This document shows positions 27,829 to 36,000 of a DNA stretch of 46,100 nt, piece after piece. Position 1 is the first letter of the stretch; every line of letters starts with the position of its first letter. The position numbers and the translations under genes are program-made. The stretch covers positions 1-46,100 of the IMG/VR virus record IMGVR_UViG_3300035698_023263, one strand, 5' to 3'. Source of the DNA: a virus. The notes under the pieces are model-generated. The model was not told the DNA's origin and ran no database searches. It saw only the letters and a program-made list of their open reading frames with translations.

Positions 27829-30291
27829 TTATAGTAGGCCAACAGCTACCTTGACATAAATAAAGTTCACTGGGTATACCGGCTGTACCTTAACCGTTAT
27901 ATTCCACTGCGTGGGATCAACCGTGTCACGAGTGATCTTTAAATCGCGCCATTGGGTGATAAGTGATTGACCAATAAATCCTGCCAATACCGATTTAGCC
28001 CTGGCTACCAGAGCACTCTCAAATATTGGAGAGTCAACCTGACCAACAAACCCATCAAATGCCGTACGTAATTGCTTGGCAATACGGTCACGAATGAATA
28101 CGATGCTAACTTCACGTTCCTCGGCAAATCCGCTATTCGTGGTAGTCTGGCCTCGAACCACTGCTCCGCCACCAGCCACTGGCTGTAGTACCGTAATGCC
28201 TGCCGCAGTAAGCTGCTCTAGTACAATTGGCCTGTATAGACGATCCCGTAGAATGGTAAATCCAGTCAATACCTTGCGAGTTAATGGCATCGCTACGTTT
28301 GGAGTTCCGGAGAACCAACCAGCACCAGCTGCTGCCATGAAGAAGCCGTCTACCAAAGTTCTATCCGCACCAATCTGCAATACAATGCGGTCCGGGTAGA
28401 AGTACATTACACGGAAAGTACTGCCAAATGCATCCTGAACTCCGTAGTTGGCCAAGTCTTCTACGCTTCCTGCCAAAATCTCGGAAACATCATCACCCTG
28501 AATTCCTTCAAGGATACCAATGTCTTCTACAGCCGCTGGGGTTGTACCAATGACGTTAGCTGGCTCAAGCCCCTGAATGGCACCGATGAACAACACACGC
28601 TCCTTGCGGTTCTTGATGTTGCTTAGGGTCCTAACGTGGGCCGCACCATTTTGGAAAATGGCAGAGATGGTCTGGGAAGGCAGCGGAACTACGATGTCAA
28701 TATCAATTCTTTCAATTGACTCATAAGCACTAATCCATCCCACGTCGAAGAAGTCCGCGTCCCTGGTATCTACTATGGTTGCCCGTAGAGATGCACCGGC
28801 CGGTAGTTGTGCGGCAAGGTCGTCTGTTAATAGCACCTTGGCACTATCTTCAGAGGTATCAACGATCTGGAACTCAATGCCAGTCTCGGCCACGAACGCA
28901 GCACCCGTCATGGTAATTACACCATCGGTCACGCTAGCGATCGGGAAGGTTCCGTTATTGACCGCATTTGTAGCATTGAAAATCTTCACCTCGCGAGTGG
29001 GTGCCAAATCATCAACTCCGAAGCTTACTGACGCACTAGATAGGGTTCCTGTCGTGCCAGCCACCAAAGCTACCACGCCGTCATTGTCTTCTTTAACAAC
29101 AGCTTCGTCCAGGATGACCGTATAGGAGTACGAATACAGTGGATTATCAATGAATTCGGAGTATGGACTGGCAGTAATGGTTGCGTTCCAGAAGGTCACC
29201 TTGTTGGGGATAATCTGAGACTCAACGTCAGTTACTGGGTCGGTAACGAAGAAGTTAATGTTGGTGTCGGTATCGGGAATGACATTGAGTGGCAAAGCGA
29301 ATTCCATGTCATTTTGGGTCGCTCCACCGGAAGCCGACTCTTCTAACAGATAGGAAACACGTCGCGGCACGGCTGGGGCCGCCTGGCATGTCCAAACACC
29401 AGGAGTACCATTAGCAAATGCCAACTGAGCGCCTAAAGAAAGCCTATTGGTTAAGCTCGGAGAACCGTGCTTTAAGCTCAATTCGTCTAAATCTGTGAAG
29501 AATTCCAAGTCGTTGATATCTATCTCTGCAATATATGTTGCAGAAAGACTGTCGTCCGCACTCAAAACACCGCTTGCAACCTGAATGGTAAATACGTCAC
29601 CTTCTCGGAATGGCGTGGCTCCCTCAGTGATCGCAAAGCTTAAAATGGTATTGCTGACAAGATCGCCGTCGGACTGCCAGAATATCTGATTACCATAGCC
29701 GTCCAGAACGTTTCCACTAACCGAACCGATCGCTACGAACTTGGCATAACCATCAATCGGAACACCACTACCGTCCCTAATTACTGAGGAACAACGGACA
29801 GTCCAGGTCTCATTTGGCGCATTAATATCAGCTAAGGTCAGGGTACCAATAGTACCGTTGCCTTGGTTTAGACTGCTAGCAGAATAGTACGCTCCGCCCT
29901 GATCTACCAAATGGGCGGTCTGTAACTCAATCTGACCAGTCGCAATATCAAGTTTGTAATCGTAATCTGTGCTAAACGCACTTCCGCTAATGGCTCCCTC
30001 TACCCCAGTAAGCGCTACGCCATTTTGATATAATGTGGTTCTGTTACTGACAACGGGGGCGCTATTTAGCAAAAAATGTCGACCGTCGGCCCCATTAGTT
30101 CCTGTGTAAGTGGAGTCTAACCCGTCGTTACCACCACTGTTTGCGGAGGCAACTAAGGTCTCCCGCCTGGCACCTTCGCCCATAATTACTGCAAGCCGAA
30201 CTCCAGAGGGAATGGCTAACCCACTGGAATACGTCTCAACTAGCGTATATACGCCTGGAAGTGCATTACTTGAGCCTGGAAAGTTTGGCAT
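27829..30291 (-). CDS. Tail sheath protein (820 aa, with large insert)
   Basis: The N-terminus (PGVYTLVETYSSGLAIPSGV, then LAVIMGEGARRE) and the C-terminal 280 residues match contractile sheaths. The latter contain MPLTRKVLTGFTILRDRLYR, GITVLQPVAGGGAVVRGQTT and a final domain with DRIAKQLRTAFDGFVGQVD and KVQPVYPVNFIYV. Sheath subunits link through strands at both ends, which are preserved. About residues 45-530 form a large beta-rich insertion with YQNGVALTG and DYDYKLDIATGQIELQTA units, which would project outward as decoration. T4 gp18 has 659 residues and simple sheaths 380-500, so this one is large. The ATG has AAGGGA 7 bases upstream. Confidence 0.94.
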   Translation of the reverse strand: MPNFPGSSNALPGVYTLVETYSSGLAIPSGVRLAVIMGEGARRETLVASANSGGNDGLDSTYTGTNGADGRHFLLNSAPVVSNRTTLYQNGVALTGVEGAISGSAFSTDYDYKLDIATGQIELQTAHLVDQGGAYYSASSLNQGNGTIGTLTLADINAPNETWTVRCSSVIRDGSGVPIDGYAKFVAIGSVSGNVLDGYGNQIFWQSDGDLVSNTILSFAITEGATPFREGDVFTIQVASGVLSADDSLSATYIAEIDINDLEFFTDLDELSLKHGSPSLTNRLSLGAQLAFANGTPGVWTCQAAPAVPRRVSYLLEESASGGATQNDMEFALPLNVIPDTDTNINFFVTDPVTDVESQIIPNKVTFWNATITASPYSEFIDNPLYSYSYTVILDEAVVKEDNDGVVALVAGTTGTLSSASVSFGVDDLAPTREVKIFNATNAVNNGTFPIASVTDGVITMTGAAFVAETGIEFQIVDTSEDSAKVLLTDDLAAQLPAGASLRATIVDTRDADFFDVGWISAYESIERIDIDIVVPLPSQTISAIFQNGAAHVRTLSNIKNRKERVLFIGAIQGLEPANVIGTTPAAVEDIGILEGIQGDDVSEILAGSVEDLANYGVQDAFGSTFRVMYFYPDRIVLQIGADRTLVDGFFMAAAGAGWFSGTPNVAMPLTRKVLTGFTILRDRLYRPIVLEQLTAAGITVLQPVAGGGAVVRGQTTTNSGFAEEREVSIVFIRDRIAKQLRTAFDGFVGQVDSPIFESALVARAKSVLAGFIGQSLITQWRDLKITRDTVDPTQWNITVKVQPVYPVNFIYVKVAVGLL

Positions 30292-30386
30292 TGATAAATC
30301 CCTTAAAAGCTAGCTGAATAAGTTCTACTCTCTAAGATATGATATTATTACTATCAATTGAGGCTTTTCCTTACAGCTTTTCTGCC
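30292..30386 (-). other. Gap between terminator candidate and sheath, with stem-loop
   Basis: About 95 bases separate the two genes. A 6-bp inverted repeat, TGAGGC (30359-30364) and GCCTCA (30384-30389), overlaps the upstream stop codon, with a 19-base spacer and no T run, so it is not a good terminator. AT-rich sequence with TTGATA and TATCAT elements follows, but no well-spaced promoter could be assigned. The rest holds the sheath ribosome-binding site. Confidence 0.35.
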
Positions 30387-31184
30387 TCAGATTACGTCGT
30401 CTTCAGTAGAAATGGAGTCTTCTAACTCAACTAGAGTATTAACCTGAAGGTTCGGAGCCGTGGTTCCTTGAACATTCCCAAACTCCACACAGAACGTAAT
30501 TACGTCCACTATATCGGTGATTGGTATCTCCCGTCTCCATTCTCCCCTGATATTTACATCAATTGACTGCCTAAGCAGCTTGTCATTACGATCCTCACTC
30601 TCAGAGGGAGAACCTATACTGATGTCCGGTTTAATTGAAACTCCCGCCCGAGAGAGGTTGTTCCAATTAAAAGAGATAAGATACATAGAAATTAATTCTA
30701 TTAAATCATCTCTTTCTCTTATTCCTCGGGAAAGAACATCGACTACAATTGATCCTTCCCACGCGCCCGCTGACACAAATTTGTCGGGCATATTGACCCA
30801 CTTGCGATTTCCGTTGTCATCATAAAACTCTACACTCTTGTACTCAATCCGATACTGGTCCCTATTTAATGAGATGGGTTTGTAACGGAATGATCCTGCC
30901 TTAACTAAGATGGCGGGGTAAGAGATTACATCAAACCTGTTGGCCTCGCCCACGAACACCCTAGTAGTAAGGTCATCAAATAACCCGGCCTTTATAGGAA
31001 CGTCTGTCAGGTCGGGCGTTTTAGGAAATCCCCACTCGTCCATGACAAAATGATATTTCGAGTCACGACTGAAAAACTCTTTCAATGATGCAATGATCAG
31101 ATCCTTAGGGTAACGGATCATTGAGTTCTGTACGGTATTGTAAATCTCATAAAGGTCTGTGATCTGGTTAAATCCTGCTGCCAT
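30387..31184 (-). CDS. Neck/tail terminator candidate (265 aa)
   Basis: The protein starts MAAGFNQITDLYEIYNTVQN and contains SYPAILVKAGSFRYKPISLN, YRIEYKSVEFYDDNGNRKWV and a two-helix unit IRERDDLIELISMYLISFNW. A small alpha/beta protein directly upstream of the sheath is most often the tail terminator or a neck connector, which caps the tube and joins it to the head. That role is inferred from position; I see no diagnostic motif. Its mRNA likely starts at the divergent promoter just upstream (31212-31239), making it the first gene of the sheath-to-baseplate transcript. It has no clear Shine-Dalgarno sequence at the ATG (31184). Confidence 0.72.
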   Translation of the reverse strand: MAAGFNQITDLYEIYNTVQNSMIRYPKDLIIASLKEFFSRDSKYHFVMDEWGFPKTPDLTDVPIKAGLFDDLTTRVFVGEANRFDVISYPAILVKAGSFRYKPISLNRDQYRIEYKSVEFYDDNGNRKWVNMPDKFVSAGAWEGSIVVDVLSRGIRERDDLIELISMYLISFNWNNLSRAGVSIKPDISIGSPSESEDRNDKLLRQSIDVNIRGEWRREIPITDIVDVITFCVEFGNVQGTTAPNLQVNTLVELEDSISTEDDVI

Positions 31185-31211
31185 AATGGAATGCCATCTT
31201 ATTAGTTTGGA

Positions 31212-31239
31212 ATTATATTGTAATAAAGGGCCTTGACAA
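31212..31239 (-). promoter_or_regulatory. Sigma70-like promoter for the tail operon (leftward)
   Basis: On the minus strand TTGTCA (31239-31234) and TATAAT (31217-31212) are separated by 16 bases, giving 5/6 and 6/6 consensus matches. The predicted start is about 20 bases before the ATG at 31184. Its -35 box overlaps the -35 of the rightward lipoprotein promoter. Confidence 0.6.
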
Positions 31240-31261
31240 AAAGTTACTGAGTGGCTAAAAT
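31233..31261 (+). promoter_or_regulatory. Sigma70-like promoter for lipoprotein 1 (rightward)
   Basis: TTGACA (31233-31238), a 17-base spacer and TAAAAT (31256-31261) make a near-consensus promoter, with AT-rich sequence upstream. The expected start site, about 7 bases after the -10, coincides with the ATG at 31268, so the transcript may be leaderless. GAGG at 31262 is only 2 bases from the ATG, too close for normal use as a ribosome-binding site. Confidence 0.68.
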
Positions 31262-31267
31262 GAGGTC

Positions 31268-32257
31268 ATGAAATCAGCACTATTCCTGTCGGCAATTCTT
31301 TTGTCTGGACTTGTCGTTTCTGGCTGTAACCCGCGACCACAGTCCCCTCAATTTCCACCGCCACTTCCGGCCCCGCAGCCTGAAGCCCAGCAGCCCTCCT
31401 CTGAAGAAGACTGTAAAAAAGGAGTCGTAAAGGCTTGCCGCTTCGCCGCCGGTCTATACCACCGAGGAATTGGTGGGCCGCCTGACGGTAGCAAAGCTGC
31501 CTTTTATGCAGATATTGGGTGTAACCTTTCGGACTACGAGTCCTGTATAATTCTGCACCACTATCAACCGTCTCCGGAGTTGAATAAACATATTGCTATG
31601 TTGGCAGAAGACTTGAGCAAACAAGAAGAAGAAAAAAGGCAAAATCGGGAACGAGATGAGGAGCGAGAGCGGCAGGAGGATTTTGCTAATAAAGTTCGAC
31701 AATTAGGCTTAGAACTTGCAGACCTGAGTCCACCTTGGGACGCAGAGAAGCTGAGCCATTACCAGCAAGCCGCCCGAACCTACGAACGATTAGCAGAACA
31801 CGAGCTGGCAGCTGACTATGAAGACAGCCTAGAGACTTCTAAACAGCGACTGAGCAAACTCCAACGCTCAGCTGAAGCGGCCCAAAAGAAATTCGAACGA
31901 GAGCAGCGGAAGAGGGAAAAGAAAAGGGCAGCCAACGAAGATAAACGAGGAAAAATTGCTTCCAAAATGGCCTGGATCGCTGTATCCAGAACGTTGAAAG
32001 TACCCTCTACGGCCCGCCTAGTCAGTGGCAGCTGGGATGTGGCCCCAAATGGAATTTTTCTAATTCATATGGTCGTTGATGCACAGAATAGTTTTGGAGC
32101 AATGCTCCGAAACAGAATGCGAATTTTTGTAGATGTTGACCGTAATGTGGTCGTCGATGGTGGCGGAGATAATATTTTGGTCTGGCGCTACTGTGTTCGT
32201 GGCGATTGTTCCATTCTAGAAAATGTTATGGCCAACCCAATGGATAGGATCAATTAA
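31268..32257 (+). CDS. Moron lipoprotein 1: Hcp/Sel1-like repeat and coiled coil
   Basis: A type II signal peptide (MKSALFLSAILLSGLVVSGC) ends in the lipobox V-S-G-C20, so the mature protein is lipid-anchored. A Pro-rich spacer follows. Residues 49-96 look like one Sel1/Hcp-type repeat, with cysteine pairs C49/C57 and C85/C93 each separated by seven residues and the AGLYHRGIGG core. A highly charged coiled coil (about 105-235) leads to a C-terminal domain with LKVPSTARLVSG and VVDAQNSFGAMLRNRMRIFV, a motif found in secreted bacterial proteins of unknown role. It lies on the opposite strand to all tail genes with its own promoter, which marks it as a moron. Modification of the host envelope, for example superinfection exclusion, is a plausible but unproven role. 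Confidence 0.88.
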   Translation: MKSALFLSAILLSGLVVSGCNPRPQSPQFPPPLPAPQPEAQQPSSEEDCKKGVVKACRFAAGLYHRGIGGPPDGSKAAFYADIGCNLSDYESCIILHHYQPSPELNKHIAMLAEDLSKQEEEKRQNRERDEERERQEDFANKVRQLGLELADLSPPWDAEKLSHYQQAARTYERLAEHELAADYEDSLETSKQRLSKLQRSAEAAQKKFEREQRKREKKRAANEDKRGKIASKMAWIAVSRTLKVPSTARLVSGSWDVAPNGIFLIHMVVDAQNSFGAMLRNRMRIFVDVDRNVVVDGGGDNILVWRYCVRGDCSILENVMANPMDRIN

Positions 32258-32271
32258 AAAAATGAGCACCC

Positions 32272-32299
32272 TTGACAACAAAGTCTGAATGGTTATATT
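32272..32299 (+). promoter_or_regulatory. Sigma70-like promoter for lipoprotein 2
   Basis: TTGACA (32272-32277), a 16-base spacer and TATATT (32294-32299) lie 15 bases after the stop of lipoprotein 1. The sequence from CCTTGACAA through the spacer resembles that of the lipoprotein 1 promoter. An AGGA ribosome-binding site (32311-32314) follows, 8 bases before the ATG at 32323. Confidence 0.65.
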
Positions 32300-32322
32300 C
32301 ATTGGAGCAAAGGAACACTATC

Positions 32323-33072
32323 ATGAAATCAGCACTCATTCTATCTATTCTCTTGATCGGTTGCGGGGGCAGCTCTACAGCTACGCGCACCATGGATAAC
32401 GAAGCTGGAGCCGGCGGGGAGGTTTCTTCTTCTGGTGGGTCGGTCAGCGACACTGGTGGTACCGGTGGGTCAGAGACCGGTGGCTCGGAGTCCGGTGGCT
32501 CGGAAACCGGTGGCGCAGGCGGATCAGTCATCGGAGGCGCTGCTGGGGACCCCGGAACCGGAGGGACTGGCAACTCGGAAACCGGTGGCGCAGGCGGATC
32601 AGTCATCGGCGGAGCTGCTGGGGAACCGGCAACCGGGGGGACCGGCAACATCGGGGGGAACTGCGTGCCCTGGGACCTGGACAACATCGCCATCTACCTA
32701 GCTGGCTGGACTCCTGAAAGCGGAGACCCACTTCCGCAGGCATGCGAAATGGTTCAGGACCCGTGTACTGGTCAGTGGGTTGATGCTGGGGAGTGTGGTT
32801 TTTTTCAGGAATGCGGAGCTGGCAACACCACGGTAGAGGGCATTGGCACAATTGATGGCTTCTATAATGAGCCAGAGCGTTACAACCCCATACCAAATAT
32901 CTGTGGCAATTCCTGTGTTGAACACCGCGTCTCATTCGCCTCAGACACCTGTGATGATGGACAGAACTACGCTGTTGTTTGCGTAGAGGAATACTTTGGT
33001 AGCCAAGTTCCTGTACCTGATGGTTGCGAAGAAGGAACACGGGTCAGCTACAGTAAATGGTGCTGCCGCTAA
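32323..33072 (+). CDS. Moron lipoprotein 2: Gly-rich linker and Cys-rich domain
   Basis: The signal peptide MKSALILSILLIGC has the lipobox L-I-G-C14, and shares MKSALxLS with lipoprotein 1. The ATG at 32323 is chosen because it has AGGA 8 bases upstream and starts the signal peptide; earlier in-frame codons lie inside the promoter. Residues 25-110 are a Gly/Ser/Thr/Ala/Glu linker that includes a 25-residue tandem duplication. The C-terminal 138 residues hold 12 cysteines (likely six disulfides) with DPCTGQWVDAGEC and CEEGTRVSYSKWCC and no recognised catalytic motif. Linkers of this GG-T/S/A type plus a small Cys-rich domain are common in myxobacterial surface lipoproteins. A role in surface masking or adhesion of the infected host is inferred. 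It ends 4 bases from the convergent fibre gene. Confidence 0.88.
   Translation: MKSALILSILLIGCGGSSTATRTMDNEAGAGGEVSSSGGSVSDTGGTGGSETGGSESGGSETGGAGGSVIGGAAGDPGTGGTGNSETGGAGGSVIGGAAGEPATGGTGNIGGNCVPWDLDNIAIYLAGWTPESGDPLPQACEMVQDPCTGQWVDAGECGFFQECGAGNTTVEGIGTIDGFYNEPERYNPIPNICGNSCVEHRVSFASDTCDDGQNYAVVCVEEYFGSQVPVPDGCEEGTRVSYSKWCCR
32499..32648 (+). repeat. 75-bp tandem duplication in lipoprotein 2 linker
   Basis: Two adjacent 75-bp units (32499-32573 and 32574-32648) encode SETGGAGGSVIGGAAGxPxTGGTGN. They differ at few positions, giving D/E and G/A changes. The close match points to a recent in-frame duplication that lengthened the linker; further copy-number change is likely. Confidence 0.88.
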
Positions 33073-33076
33073 CAAA

Positions 33077-36000
33077 TTATTGTATGTATATGATTTCTAT
33101 ATAAAGAACCAAACCAATAAAGTCGGAGGTGCTATCTATAGTGCTATAAAAATCAACAAATGGCAGGTCGGTCGGGGTTGGGGCAAAATCTACATTTGCA
33201 GTTAATGGCCCGTCATCCCATCCTTGGGAAACATCAGTTGGTGCTGCGAACCCGTCACCAACTGACAAGTTCACCTGATTGGTTGCCGAAGGTACGCCAA
33301 CTCTATTATAAATAGCAGAAACGGTATCTACCCATGCCCCAACAGGAATCAACGGCCGCATATCTATACGCCAATTAAACCTTACTGACGTTCCATCTGC
33401 TGTTAAATAATGCCACTCTAAACGATATGGCCCGTCCCAGCTAACATCTGTATAGCTTGTTAACAATGATGTTCCTACAACGCGATCATCAATTGTATGA
33501 TTTCCATCGATAACAGGAATCCTAACGGTAATCCGGTGATTTTTGTTATTCAGGATTAGGTTTCGTTCTCCAAAAGAACTAATCACATCATCATTAGTTT
33601 CCGCCTCATCAATATATACACTATCGAATGTATTTCCAATAACTGATGAGTAGCCATCCGAAGCTGTCAGTTTTCCACCTACCGTAATAAAAGAAAGTAC
33701 ATCATGATCATGGCGATATAGGAGGTTATTTTGAATACTGACGGGTGGCCCCTCTTCATTCGAAGACCAAATACCGTAAGTGGTGAAACCTGCAATTGTA
33801 TTACCGAAAATATTCGCTGGGCCAGTAACGTTTATTCCCGCTCCATATGTTAACAGTGTGCTGCTGTCATGTGACTGACCGGCAGAAATAATGTTATCGG
33901 AAATCACTAGGCTGGTATTGGCATAAATGCGAATGGCCGAAGTGCCCATCAAAGACGGCTGAGTATATGATGTTTGCACCAAGGTGTTATCCGAAATAAC
34001 CATTGATGTATAGCCGTCACGTGGCTTATCAAAATTCCAAGTCTCGGCGTATATCTGAGCACACGAGTTGCCCCGGATTAGAACGTTGCCATATCCAACA
34101 TTGTAGACAGCGGTCGACCCGTATATATTGCTAGTGTAAATAGCATAACAGCTGTTGTCTGTTATTCTTAAGTTGGTTTGCAACGCCGTCTGGGCCTCAC
34201 TGATATCGCTCGACGTGAAGAACCCAATCTTGCCACAGGTGTTCTTGGAAATGTTCATGTCCCGTACTGCGATCGGAGCCTTGCTTTCTCCACTCGGAGC
34301 CGCAATGTCACCAACCACATAGATGCCCTGTTCCGCGTCGCACACGTTTTTTTCAATATTCCAATGGTCCAGCACGGAGTGTGGCAACTCATCCGTATTG
34401 ACATCATAAATCACAATGGCTGCCTGGGTAGGAGCGGTCGTATCTAGGAAAGTGTTGTTGCGAACAGCAACGTTCCTAGCCAGCGTATCATCCGTTTTGA
34501 ACAAAATCATTGGCCATCTGTAGGAACCAGACTGCACGCCTTCGAAAATGTTGTTCTCAATGGTTACGTTGCCCAGCGAGTCCGAGTCCAAATCGACTAC
34601 GATACAGCCAGCATCCCCTGCGTTAACCAAGTTCGAAGATCCCGAAGATAATTGATTATATTCAAATCGGCATCCGCGAATAGTAATATTGCTGTTAACT
34701 CGGAAACAAACATTTGAACTTGCAATATCGAATGTAGAATGATATCCATCACCCTCAATTACTAAACCATTATCAAAATCTGACAGGTCTACTTCAGAAG
34801 TAATAGTTACTCCTCCCCGAACCTTTAATGTATTCTGGACCTCAGAGAAGTTTCGCATCCACCAGATAGCCGCTTCAAAAGACCGGAAGCTGCCAGTGGT
34901 TTCGCCATCCTCATCTACTACCACTAGCGGAATGTTCATTGACTCATTTTCAACAAACTTCCGTGCATCAACTACTGTGCCAATAGTAACCGAAGCAATG
35001 GTTACCGGAACTACCGCAATAAGAGTTAGGTCTTTACGCACAGTAAGTAGTTCAAGTGCGGTCACAGATGGAATGTAGTATGGGGTTCCTGGCGGATTTG
35101 TCACAGCAAAGAAGTGTTCTTTAGTTGTGGTCAGAGGGATAATTTCAAACTTAGACTCTTCGTTGACACAAACGGCCCAGTCCAATGTACTCAGTCCGCC
35201 ATCGTTCGTAATCTCAGGAATACGTACCCGGCCTGGGTTGACCGTAGCCACCGTGCCGTTTACCAACGCCACACCACCGTCGAACTTCATGGTGCTAAGT
35301 GAAACGTCATCCGGGTCTATCTCTACGAAGGCCAGGCCTCTGATTACACCATTGGCGTGTACCTGAGAGTCCACTGCCTTAATGAAGTTCTTTGCCGACT
35401 GAGTGAACTCTTGTTCGCTAACAGAACCAATAGGACGCCGATCAATTACGCGCTCCACAATTTGCTGTCCGGTCTGCGGCTGCCAGTTGATTTCAGCAGT
35501 GGCCAATAACAAGAACTCATCATCCAACGACAACGTTGGGAAAATCTCTATATCCACATATGCTGGGGCAGCAATCGTACTAGCACTTACGCCTGTTTCA
35601 ATAAACATCAATTCTACGTAGTCGTTGCCGCTGTGGTCATAGAACTTGGCGGGGACATTCTTTCTAGCCGTGATTATCGGTCCGGTGTCATATATGTCGG
35701 AAGTTACCGGGTCTCTCCGGCCAATATATCCAGTAAACTCTCCCGAGGTCGCATCATAACTTAATACATAGAACCTAACCCACTTATTTAGGTCCGCACT
35801 GCCCGAGTCCAAAAAGCCTTTAAGCTTGGGAGACACATTGCTGATGTGCCAATTCGTGGAGCCTAACTCGTCGCCAGCTGCTGCCTGGTCGGCTTGCATC
35901 CTGGCCCGCTCATGACTAAAGGTTTGAGCATTGCCGGTGACATAGATTTCATGCAGTCGGTGGTAATTGGTAGAGTTCCCCGCGCTATCAATCATATTAT

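Noticed and set aside
30359-30389. TGAGGC/GCCTCA inverted repeat as rho-independent terminator
   Set aside because: The stem has only 6 bp, the spacer is 19 bases and no T run follows on either strand.
32272-32322. Upstream start for lipoprotein 2
   Set aside because: These codons are inside the promoter; the ATG at 32323 has a ribosome-binding site and begins the signal peptide.
32603-33040. Minus-strand open frame opposite lipoprotein 2
   Set aside because: It has no signal, no domain pattern and no ribosome-binding site; the plus frame has a promoter, a ribosome-binding site, a lipobox and ordered cysteines.
33061-33110. Bidirectional terminator between lipoprotein 2 and the fibre gene
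   Set aside because: No GC-rich inverted repeat is visible in the 4-base gap or just beyond it.
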